From Anaerolineales bacterium (GTDB taxonomy: Bacteria > Chloroflexota > Anaerolineae > Anaerolineales > UBA6663), in NCBI GenBank assembly GCA_016789175.1, contig JAEURK010000149.1, positions 1-45,450 of the forward strand: a stretch of 45,450 bases of DNA. Reading direction: 5' to 3'. The notes under the pieces were generated by a model. It searched no databases. It was not told the origin of the DNA and saw only the letters and a list, made by a program, of their open reading frames with translations. Below are positions 23,412-30,485 of this stretch, piece after piece. The translations under genes and the position numbers were made by a program. The number at the start of each line of letters is the position of its first letter. Position 1 is the stretch's first letter.

Positions 23412-24491
23412 ATGACCCTGTCCACCCTCACCGACGCACGCGCCTGGGACGCGCTCGCTCAATCGCTCCCCGGCGCCCACATCCTGCAATCCTGGTCCTG
23501 GGGCGAGATCAAGAGCCGCTGGGGCTGGCAGGCGGAGCGCCTGGCCTGGCCGAACGGCCGCGCGGCCGCCCAGGTGCTGACCCGGACCGCCGCGCGCGGC
23601 CTGGTGCGCTATCTCTACGTGCCGCGCGGGCCGCTGCTCGACTGGGGCGACACAGCCCTGCGCGATCAGGTGCTGACCGATCTCGAAGACCTGGCCCGCC
23701 GCCGCGGCGCGATCGCACTCAAACTCGACCCCGACGTCGCGCTCAAGCTGGGGCTGTTCGGGGCCGAGGTCGAGCAGCCCACCGGCCAGTCAACCCGTGC
23801 CGCGCTGACCGCTCGCGGTTGGGTCGTCTCGCCCGAGCAGGTGCAGTTTCGCAACACCGTCCGGCTCGACCTGACCCGCGGCGCCGAGGCCGTGCTGGCC
23901 GACATGAAGCAGAAGATGCGCTACAACGTCCGGCTGGCGGCCCGCAAGGGCGTGACCGTGCGCGTCGGCGGCCTCGATGACCTTTCCACACTGGCGGCGC
24001 TGTATGCCGAAACGGCGGCGCGCGACGGGTTCTTGATCCGCCCGCCGGCCTATTACGCCGACGTCTGGCGCACATTGCTGGCCGACGGCCATGCCCGGCC
24101 GTTGATGGCCGCGGTGGAGGGCGAGGTGGTGGCCGCGATCGTGCTCTTTCACTACGGCCCCACCGCCTGGTATTTCTACGGCATGAGCCGGGCTGCGCAT
24201 CGTGATCGCATGCCCAACCACCTGCTGCAGTGGGAGGCGATCCGCTGGGCCGCGGATCATGGGCTGACGACCTACGATCTGTGGGGCGCGCCGGATACCT
24301 TCGAAGAGGCCGATCGAATGTGGGGCGTCTGGCGTTTCAAAGAAGGCTTCAACGGCGCCGTTCAACACGGGATCGGCGCCTGGGATTTCGCGCCATCGCC
24401 GTGGCGCTATCGGGTCTTCACCTCGGCGCTACCGCGCATCCGCGCCTGGTTGCGGCGCGGGACGCCTTCCGCCCGCCTAGAGCCGGGTTAG
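23412..24491 (+). CDS. FemAB-family peptidyltransferase, second copy
   Basis: A 359-residue paralogue of the preceding gene with the same landmarks in the same order: ILQSWSWGEIKSRWGWQ, YVPRGPLLDWGD, MKQKMRYNVRLAARKGV and TYDLWGAPDTF. Two FemAB proteins in tandem fit a bridge built in two steps, or a two-residue bridge. No Shine-Dalgarno site lies before the ATG, and the 30-bp gap has no clear promoter, so it is probably read with the first copy. Its stop codon overlaps the stop codon of the convergent glycosyltransferase gene by 3 bp. Confidence 0.88.
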   Translation: MTLSTLTDARAWDALAQSLPGAHILQSWSWGEIKSRWGWQAERLAWPNGRAAAQVLTRTAARGLVRYLYVPRGPLLDWGDTALRDQVLTDLEDLARRRGAIALKLDPDVALKLGLFGAEVEQPTGQSTRAALTARGWVVSPEQVQFRNTVRLDLTRGAEAVLADMKQKMRYNVRLAARKGVTVRVGGLDDLSTLAALYAETAARDGFLIRPPAYYADVWRTLLADGHARPLMAAVEGEVVAAIVLFHYGPTAWYFYGMSRAAHRDRMPNHLLQWEAIRWAADHGLTTYDLWGAPDTFEEADRMWGVWRFKEGFNGAVQHGIGAWDFAPSPWRYRVFTSALPRIRAWLRRGTPSARLEPG

Positions 24492-25996
24492 CGCCGCCGA
24501 GTCGCGTCCGGAAGTTGCCCTCGCTCAATCCGGGAGCTCGAGCCGCGTCGTCCGCGCTGCTCCCAAAGACCGAGGCCGACGGTCAGACCAAAACTGGCCG
24601 CATAAAGCGCCAGGACTGGCACCAGCTCGGGCGCACTCCGCCAGGCCAGCCAGCCGGAAAGACCGGCATAGAGTGCCAACCCGATCTCGCCGACGAACCA
24701 ATCGCCGGCGCGCTCGGTGTAAGTCGGCCCTCCTCCTTCGCCGCGTTTCGGCGTGCGTTCAAAGGCCCGGCCTTTGCCGATCAGAGCGCCCCAGAAGGCC
24801 TGGGTCGTGCTCCAGGCCAGGCCGAGGAAGACCAGCGTCAGGATGGGAAAGGTCCACAACCGCAACAAGGCGCGCCAGGGCGACTCGCCACGCGGCGCCG
24901 CCAGGGCCCATTGCCCCCAGGCGGCGACCAAAAGCGGCACAAAGGCCAGCGCCGAGAGCGCGCCCCAGTGCACCGGGGCGTAACCGCCCAACAGGATCAA
25001 CGGCAGGCTTAAGAGCAGCGAGCCGACCAGGAGCACATGCGGCAGGTAGCCCAACATGTGGAGCCCGCCCAGCAGGCGCTTGTGCAGCCCGATCGGCGAC
25101 CGGCTGAGCGATCGGCCGAGCTTGCGAAAGACCTGAAACGAGCCCTGCGCCCAGCGGAATTGCTGCTGTCGAAAGGCAGCCAGCGTGGTGGGCAACTCGG
25201 CCGGCACGCCGAGGTCCATGCGATAGCTCAGACGCCAGCCTTTGATCTGGGCGCGGTACGAGAGATCGAGATCCTCGGCCAACGTGTCGCCCTGCCATCC
25301 GCCGGCGGCGTCAATGCAGGCCCGGCGCCACAGCCCCGCGCTGCCGTTGAAGTTCATCAGCAACCCGGCCTCCGAGCGCGCGACCTGATCGATCGCGAAG
25401 TAGCTGTCGAACATCACGGCCTGCGCCAGGGTCAACGCGTTGGCATCGGCGTTGAGGTGCTCCCACCGGGCCTGGACCAGGCCAAGCTCTGGGCGATCCG
25501 CGAAGGGCGCCAGCAACGGCTCCAGGATCCCGGAAGGCGGCACGAAATCGGCGTCGAAGATGGCCACGAACTCGGCCTGGGGGACCTGCGCCAGGCCGGC
25601 CGCGAGCGCACCGGCTTTGAACCCGACTCGCTCACGCCGGTGATGGTACGAGATCGGGGCTCCGGCGGCCGCCACGCGCGCCACACAGGCGCGAGCGTGG
25701 AGCGGGGTGTCGTCGGTCGAGTCGTCCAGCACCTGGATATGCAACCGATCTCGCGGCCAGGCGAGGGCTGCTGCTGCCGTGATCACGCGCTCGGCGACCG
25801 TGCGCTCGTTGTAGAACGGGAGCTGCACCAGCACGAACGGTTTCCCAAGCGCGCCTGCCGTGACAGCCGGGTGCACCTGGCGCGGCTGCCGGCGCGTGAT
25901 CAGGGTCACGGCCAACAGCAATGCCATGTGGCCGCCGAAGATGGCGATCCCGATCACGGTGGCGGTGTAGGCCCACCCGATGAGGTCAGTCAACAT
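24488..25996 (-). CDS. Cellulose-synthase-like family 2 glycosyltransferase (membrane)
   Basis: A 502-residue processive-type GT2 enzyme. One N-terminal membrane helix precedes the GT-A domain with QLPFYNE, the nucleotide-binding VLDDSTDDT, the metal-binding FDADF, the acceptor TLAEDLDLSYRA and the QQQFRWAQG (QxxRW) motif. Four to six further membrane helices follow from residue about 300. This layout is typical of cellulose-synthase-like and glucosylceramide-synthase-like proteins that make a polysaccharide or glycolipid at the membrane. A TACAAT box 8 nt before the ATG suggests leaderless expression. It stands alone, so neither product nor partner is indicated. Confidence 0.88.
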   Translation of the reverse strand: MLTDLIGWAYTATVIGIAIFGGHMALLLAVTLITRRQPRQVHPAVTAGALGKPFVLVQLPFYNERTVAERVITAAAALAWPRDRLHIQVLDDSTDDTPLHARACVARVAAAGAPISYHHRRERVGFKAGALAAGLAQVPQAEFVAIFDADFVPPSGILEPLLAPFADRPELGLVQARWEHLNADANALTLAQAVMFDSYFAIDQVARSEAGLLMNFNGSAGLWRRACIDAAGGWQGDTLAEDLDLSYRAQIKGWRLSYRMDLGVPAELPTTLAAFRQQQFRWAQGSFQVFRKLGRSLSRSPIGLHKRLLGGLHMLGYLPHVLLVGSLLLSLPLILLGGYAPVHWGALSALAFVPLLVAAWGQWALAAPRGESPWRALLRLWTFPILTLVFLGLAWSTTQAFWGALIGKGRAFERTPKRGEGGGPTYTERAGDWFVGEIGLALYAGLSGWLAWRSAPELVPVLALYAASFGLTVGLGLWEQRGRRGSSSRIERGQLPDATRRR

Positions 25997-26004
25997 AGGG
26001 AGTG

Positions 26005-26010
26005 ATTGTA
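26005..26010 (-). promoter_or_regulatory. -10 box of a probable leaderless promoter (membrane glycosyltransferase)
   Basis: TACAAT on the minus strand is 8 nt before the ATG at 25996. No ribosome binding site and no convincing -35 is seen. Confidence 0.65.
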
Positions 26011-26173
26011 CCGAACCGATCCGGGGGCCAGGACGTGGCGTGGAATTCGGAGTTCAGTGCGTGGAGCGTGGTGCAAGCGACCCGGCGCCAGGTCCAAGGG
26101 CGGTGTGCCGGGGCGCACATCGAAACGTGTAACAATGCCGTGGCACCCTCTCCAGGCCCCTAAAGCACCACGC

Positions 26174-26258
26174 TCTGGGCCCCCTCCGAGGAAACGCGCA
26201 ACGCGCGCAGGTCGAACAGCCGACCTGCGCGCGTTTCCATGGAGGGGTTGGGGAAGGC
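26174..26258. repeat. Palindromic intergenic repeat, copy A
   Basis: Shares TCTGGGCCCC, GGAAACGC, GCGTTTCC and GGGGTTGGG-AAGGC, in the same order, with the copy at 28682-28767. The centre is a perfect 14-bp stem (26201-26214 with 26221-26234) and the flanks CCCCTCC/GGAGGGG can pair as an outer stem. It follows the stop codon of the cyclase gene by 11 bp and may act as its terminator. The rest of 26011-26269 shows no gene. Confidence 0.7.
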
Positions 26259-26269
26259 CAGCCGACCGG

Positions 26270-28015
26270 CTACTTCAACTCCAGCAACTCGTATACGACC
26301 ACCGGCTGCACCCGGCCTTTCAGTTGCAGGTTCTGCGCGGCGCCGACCACGGCCCAGTCGGCGATGCGGCGATAGACCGCTTCGCTGATGGTCACCTTGC
26401 CCGCCGTGCCGCGATCCTCGATGCGCTTGGTGGTGTTGACTGTGTCGCCGATGATGGTGTAGTCGAGGCGGTTCTTGTGCCCGACCAGGCCGACGACTGC
26501 CTCGCCGCAGTGCACGCCGATCCGGAAGCTCATTTGATAGTCTTCGGGCATCTGCGTCTGCAGGGCCGCGACGGCGTCTCGCATACGCAAAGCCGCGCGG
26601 CAGGCGCGCAAGGGGTGATCGGGCTGATCGTCCGGGGCGTTGAAGAACGCCATCACGGCATCGCCCACGAACTTGTCGACCGTGGCTTCCTCGTCGAGCA
26701 GGACCTCGGCCGCGGTGCCGACGTAACGGTTGAGCGCCTCGATCAGGATCTCGGGGTCGACGCTTTCGCTCAGGCTGGTGAAGCCTTCGATGTCGGCGAA
26801 GATGACGCTGACGTCTTTGCGCTCGCCGCCGAGCTTGAGGCCCTGCAGATTGAGCCGCTCGACGACCTGCGGCGGGACCATGCGGGTGAAGATGTCCAGC
26901 TTGTCGCGCAGCTTGCGTTGCTCGGTGACGTCGTCGAGCACGATCACCACGCCCTGGGCGCTGCGCGCACCGCTGGCAAGCGGGCTGACGTTCAGGCGCC
27001 AGTCGCGGGCGCCGCGCCCGGGCAGATCGGTCTGCGCTTCCTGGCCAAGCAAGGCGCGGCCGTCGCGTTTGACCTGGCCCATCATTAGCTGCAGGGCATG
27101 TTCAACGTTAGGCAGTGCCTGCGCCAACGGCTTACCGATCAACTCGGCCCGGGTGCGCCCCAGGATCGCCTCGGCGGCGCGGTTAGCCAGCGTCACCACA
27201 TCCTGCATATCGGTCGTGATCACGCCCGACGCGATCGAGGCGAAGATGTTGTCAAGCAGTTCCTTCAGCTCGCTCACCTGCTGGAACTGACGCGCGTTCT
27301 CGATCGCGATGGCGGCCTGGTTCGAAAAGGCGGCCAGCAGGTCGCGCTCGCGCTCGGTGAACAGCCCGCTGCGAATGCGGCTATCGGCGTAGATCACGCC
27401 CGTCAACCGGCCGCGCACCTTGAGCGGCACGCACACGATAGAGCGCAGGTTGTAGCCGATGACGCTGGCCTGGGCCGAAAACCGCGGATCGTCGGAGGCG
27501 TTGGTGGTGACCACCGGCTGGCCGCTCTCGGCCACCGCCGCCAGCACCGTGCGGCTGACTGTGAAGTCTTCCTGGGCCAGTTGCTCGCGGTCCATGCCGC
27601 GCGCGATGCGCAGCTGCAACTCGTTCCGGTCGTTGCGCAACATCAGGAAGCCGCGCTCGGCGCCGATCAGGGCGATGATGGTATCCATCACCTGGTTGAG
27701 CACCAGGGTGAGATCGAGTGAGGAGTTGACGACAGAGGCCGTGTCGGCCAGCGCCCTCAAACGAGCCAGCTCACCCTCTTGTGCGACCACGGCCGGCGCG
27801 GCCGCATCCAGCGCGGCCCGGATCTGGTTGAGCCCGTCGATCAGGGCCGGCGGGACGTTGCGCAGGGTGTTGGCCTGTCGCTCCAGCCGGTTGCGCAGAT
27901 CTTCCGCCAGGCGATTGACGTCCTTGAGGAGCTGACCCGGCGCGGTCGTCGGATCGGTCCCGGGGGTCATGGGGCCGGTCTTACCGGAGTGGGAGGTGGC
28001 CACCGATTCGTGCAT
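26270..28015 (-). CDS. GAF-PAS class III adenylate/guanylate cyclase
   Basis: A 581-residue soluble signalling protein. A helical N-terminus (1-100) is followed by a GAF domain (about 100-260, with FLMLRNDRNELQLR and VPLKVRGRLTGVIYAD), a PAS domain (about 270-395) and a class III cyclase domain (about 400-581). The catalytic residues are present: both metal-binding Asp in FADIEGFTS and FVGDAVMAFF, the substrate Lys in VDKF, Asp in LDYTIIGD, and the transition-state Asn and Arg in VNTTKRIE. It should make cAMP or cGMP in response to an unknown ligand. The ATG at 28015 has AAGGA 7 nt upstream, but a TATGAT box at 28028-28033 would start transcription beyond that site, so the leader may be only a few nt. 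Confidence 0.9.
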   Translation of the reverse strand: MHESVATSHSGKTGPMTPGTDPTTAPGQLLKDVNRLAEDLRNRLERQANTLRNVPPALIDGLNQIRAALDAAAPAVVAQEGELARLRALADTASVVNSSLDLTLVLNQVMDTIIALIGAERGFLMLRNDRNELQLRIARGMDREQLAQEDFTVSRTVLAAVAESGQPVVTTNASDDPRFSAQASVIGYNLRSIVCVPLKVRGRLTGVIYADSRIRSGLFTERERDLLAAFSNQAAIAIENARQFQQVSELKELLDNIFASIASGVITTDMQDVVTLANRAAEAILGRTRAELIGKPLAQALPNVEHALQLMMGQVKRDGRALLGQEAQTDLPGRGARDWRLNVSPLASGARSAQGVVIVLDDVTEQRKLRDKLDIFTRMVPPQVVERLNLQGLKLGGERKDVSVIFADIEGFTSLSESVDPEILIEALNRYVGTAAEVLLDEEATVDKFVGDAVMAFFNAPDDQPDHPLRACRAALRMRDAVAALQTQMPEDYQMSFRIGVHCGEAVVGLVGHKNRLDYTIIGDTVNTTKRIEDRGTAGKVTISEAVYRRIADWAVVGAAQNLQLKGRVQPVVVYELLELK

Positions 28016-28088
28016 CACAGTGTCCTTATCATAATCATCCCGGGACCCGGGCGTCCCAAAACCTGCGTGAAGAGTCGGTGAAGGTCTG

Positions 28089-28604
28089 CTAAACCGCTCC
28101 CCGCCAACCCGCCAGGATCGCGCGGGCCGAGCCGAAGGCGATGGGCTCTGGCAACTCATCCTTCCCGAAGAAACGGGCATCGACCGCGTCATCGCCGGGG
28201 TTCAGCTGCCCGCCCACGACCACGGCCCTGAACGCCAGCAGCAGGTCGGCGCCCTCATGCGGCTCGCTGCGCGGGTACAGGTCCCACAGATCGCCGGCCC
28301 TGACCTCCAGACCGGTCTCTTCCAGCGCCTCGCGCTCGGCGGCCCGGCGTGGGTCTTCACCCGCATCCATGAAGCCGGCCGGCACCGACCACTTGCCGGC
28401 CTCCGGATTGCCCCGGCGTCGGATCAACAAGATCCGGTCGGCCTGTTCGACCACGACCGCGACGGCGACCTTGGGGTCCAGAAAGTGAATGTGGCCACAG
28501 TCGGGGCAGACTGGCCGCTCGGCGCCGTAGACCTCGCGGCGCTCCAGCCCGGTTCCGCAGCGCACGCAGTAGCGCATCAATGCCAGACGTTCTGCAGGTT
28601 CCAT
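28089..28604 (-). CDS. Nudix hydrolase with an N-terminal zinc ribbon
   Basis: A 171-residue protein. Residues about 12-37 form a zinc ribbon (CVRCG and CPDCG). The Nudix box GFMDAGEDPRRAAEREALEE continues with TGL and fits the G-x5-E-x7-REUxEExGU consensus fully. The pair of domains resembles NADH pyrophosphatases, but the C-terminal NAD-specificity motif of NudC is not seen, so the substrate remains a generic nucleoside diphosphate derivative. The ATG at 28604 lies 7 nt from a TATACT box, with no ribosome binding site. The cyclase gene follows after 73 bp. Confidence 0.88.
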   Translation of the reverse strand: MEPAERLALMRYCVRCGTGLERREVYGAERPVCPDCGHIHFLDPKVAVAVVVEQADRILLIRRRGNPEAGKWSVPAGFMDAGEDPRRAAEREALEETGLEVRAGDLWDLYPRSEPHEGADLLLAFRAVVVGGQLNPGDDAVDARFFGKDELPEPIAFGSARAILAGWRGAV

Positions 28605-28611
28605 GCCGTTG

Positions 28612-28617
28612 AGTATA
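28612..28617 (-). promoter_or_regulatory. -10 box of a probable leaderless promoter (Nudix gene)
   Basis: TATACT on the minus strand is exactly 7 nt before the ATG at 28604. No -35 match and no ribosome site is seen. Confidence 0.72.
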
Positions 28618-28681
28618 AAGCAGGGCTTTTAGGCGTGTAGTGGAGCGCGTGGGGCGTCTCCCTGTGCCCTGGCCCGCCGCT

Positions 28682-28767
28682 TCTGGGCCCCTGTCCGGGA
28701 AACGCACCAGGCGTGTTGTTCTTTTCGCACCAGGTGTGCGTTTCCGGGAAGGGGGTTGGGAGAAGGC
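28682..28767. repeat. Palindromic intergenic repeat, copy B
   Basis: Homologous to 26174-26258 at both ends. A 10-bp stem GGAAACGCAC/GTGCGTTTCC (28698-28707 with 28736-28745) encloses a 28-nt loop that differs from copy A. It lies 15 bp after the stop codon of the anti-sigma gene, the same position and orientation as copy A relative to its upstream gene. Confidence 0.7.
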
Positions 28768-28782
28768 GACTCGAATCGCCTT

Positions 28783-29688
28783 TCAACGCGCGCCGCGCCG
28801 CATAAGCCACACCGCTGCCGTCAGTGCGGCCAGGGCCAGGGCCAGGGCGCCGGCAGCCATCGTCCACAACTGGATCGCGGGCTCCGGTTGTAGTTCTCGT
28901 GCGCCGGCATCATCCGACTCGGCCAGCGGGGCCGCCCCGGGCTCCAGCGGCGCCTGAAAAGCGAGGGTGGTCGACTCAGGCGTGGCGTCGGTCTCCTGAC
29001 TGATGCGCAGCAGGTCTTCGGTTTCGGCGACGGGTGTCGCCTGCTCTCCCGCGACCTTACCGGTCGCCAGATCGGGAGTCGCCTCGGGATCGCCGCCGCT
29101 TTGCGCGCCTTCGAGCTCGGAGGGACCGGTCAGGGCCGCACCCGAGAGGTCCTCGGTGGCGGTCGAGTCGGCTCCGCCTCCGCCTGCGCCTTCCACGGGT
29201 GTGGCCTCGGGCGGACCCGCCAACGCCGCAAACTCGGGCGCCTCGGTCAGCTCGTTGGCGGTAGACCCCGCGATCTCGGCGACACCGTCGGCCTGGGGTG
29301 CCGCGACCTCACCGGCCGTGACGACGCCCGGCGCTTCCTCGCGCGCAACCAGCGCGCCGGTGCGCGCCAGGTCGAGACCAAGCAGTGTGGCGAAAAGCAG
29401 ACTCGCCAGGCCGGTGGCCAGGCGCATGACATTGAACGTTGAAAAGAAGCCGTTGCGACGGCGCGGTGCGCGAATCGAAGCCGCCTGCGCGCGGGTCAAC
29501 GTGAAGGCTCGCGGTGCACGGGCCGTCGGCAGCTTGCGCAGGAGCAGCTTATCCTGGCGCAGATCCTTGAGGGCCAGGCGCAGCGCACGGTCATCGGACA
29601 GTCGGGCCTCGAGCGCTGTGCGATCGCGCTCGCCCAACTGACCATCGACATAAGCGGAGAGTACTTCGTAGTCGCGTTCAGAAATCAT
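28783..29688 (-). CDS. Putative transmembrane anti-sigma factor
   Basis: A 301-residue protein. The N-terminus (ERDYEVLSAYVDGQLGERDR) resembles the helix that binds ECF sigma factors, but the His-x3-Cys-x2-Cys zinc motif is missing. A membrane helix lies at about 86-108, followed by a long Ala/Glu/Thr/Pro-rich low-complexity segment and a second helix at about 273-295 with a basic end (MRRGAR). The segment between them would be outside the cytoplasm. Its ATG overlaps the sigma factor stop codon (ATGA), which is the usual coupling for a sigma/anti-sigma pair and the main reason for the call. Confidence 0.8.
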   Translation of the reverse strand: MISERDYEVLSAYVDGQLGERDRTALEARLSDDRALRLALKDLRQDKLLLRKLPTARAPRAFTLTRAQAASIRAPRRRNGFFSTFNVMRLATGLASLLFATLLGLDLARTGALVAREEAPGVVTAGEVAAPQADGVAEIAGSTANELTEAPEFAALAGPPEATPVEGAGGGGADSTATEDLSGAALTGPSELEGAQSGGDPEATPDLATGKVAGEQATPVAETEDLLRISQETDATPESTTLAFQAPLEPGAAPLAESDDAGARELQPEPAIQLWTMAAGALALALAALTAAVWLMRRGAR

Positions 29689-30296
29689 ACCGACGCCTCA
29701 TCGCTCAGACGATAGATCGCCGGCAATAGTTCCCGGACGCCCTGCAGGCAATCACGCAATCGCGCCCTCGCACGCGATAATCGCGACTTCACGGTGCCCA
29801 GCGCGAGCCCCGTGCTGGACGCGATCTCACCGTAATCGAAACCCTGAACATCGCACAGAACCGCGACGACACGCATGTCCTCAGGCAGATGGTTCAGGCA
29901 ATTCTGTATGGCGCTTGCGACTTCACGACGCTGCGCCACTTCTTCTGGCCCGTCATCGGGCGAGGCTAAAGAACGCTCGCTCTCCAGATCCGGGCCGTCC
30001 TCGCTGACCAGATCCTCCAGCGACGTCGCCGGTCGACGCTGTCGCCGCCGCAGCTCGTCGTAGCACGCGTTGGTGACGATGCGCATCAACCAGGCTTTGA
30101 ACGACCCGCCCCGATAGTCGGGGAGATGGCGATAGGCTGAGATGAAGGCGTCCTGGGTGGCGTCAGAGGCCGAGGCGGCGTCGCCCATGATGCGATAGGC
30201 GACGTTATAGGCCAGGTTCTGGTAGGCCAGAACCAGCCGATTGAAGGCGTCGACGTCACCATCCTGCGCGTCTCGGATCAGACCAGGCTCATCCAT
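29685..30296 (-). CDS. ECF-type RNA polymerase sigma factor
   Basis: A 203-residue sigma-70 family protein. Region 2 is seen in LVLAYQNLAYNVAYRIMGD and ATQDAFISAYRHLPDYRGG with the following FKAWLMRIVTNACYDELRRR; region 4 is NHLPEDMRVVAVLCDVQGFD with the helix-turn-helix GYGEIA-like YGEIASSTGLALGTVKSRLS. The linker is Asp/Glu/Ser-rich. The frame is open to 30461, but the ATG at 30296 gives the normal family N-terminus and has a TATCAT box 6 nt upstream. The next gene overlaps by 4 bp and should encode its anti-sigma factor. Targets are unknown. Confidence 0.93.
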   Translation of the reverse strand: MDEPGLIRDAQDGDVDAFNRLVLAYQNLAYNVAYRIMGDAASASDATQDAFISAYRHLPDYRGGSFKAWLMRIVTNACYDELRRRQRRPATSLEDLVSEDGPDLESERSLASPDDGPEEVAQRREVASAIQNCLNHLPEDMRVVAVLCDVQGFDYGEIASSTGLALGTVKSRLSRARARLRDCLQGVRELLPAIYRLSDEASV

Positions 30297-30302
30297 GCCG
30301 TA

Positions 30303-30308
30303 ATGATA
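30303..30308 (-). promoter_or_regulatory. Possible -10 box of a leaderless promoter (ECF sigma gene)
   Basis: TATCAT on the minus strand is 6 nt before the ATG at 30296. The match is weaker than at the other genes with this arrangement. Upstream, 30370-30415 holds reiterated ACGAAT-like words (CACGAATTTCGCGAATGG, then GGCACGAACG), and no gene. Confidence 0.5.
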
Positions 30309-30423
30309 CCCTCGCCGGAGCAGACGTGGGTCTGTATCAGGGCAATCGCATCTCAGGTGAAACAGCAGGCGTTTTGCCACGAATTTCGCGAATGGATACA
30401 AATTGGCACGAACGATCCCCGAC

Positions 30424-30454
30424 AAGAAAAAGGCCGGGGCGCTGCCCCGGCCTG
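30424..30454 (-). terminator. Intrinsic terminator of the cytochrome c maturation operon
   Basis: On the minus strand a 10-bp perfect stem AGGCCGGGGC/GCCCCGGCCT with a 3-nt loop is followed by TTTTCTTGTC. It lies 32 bp after the stop of the dihaem cytochrome gene. Confidence 0.92.
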
Positions 30455-30485
30455 CGATCACACAGTTCGTCCCGGATCAGGTGGC

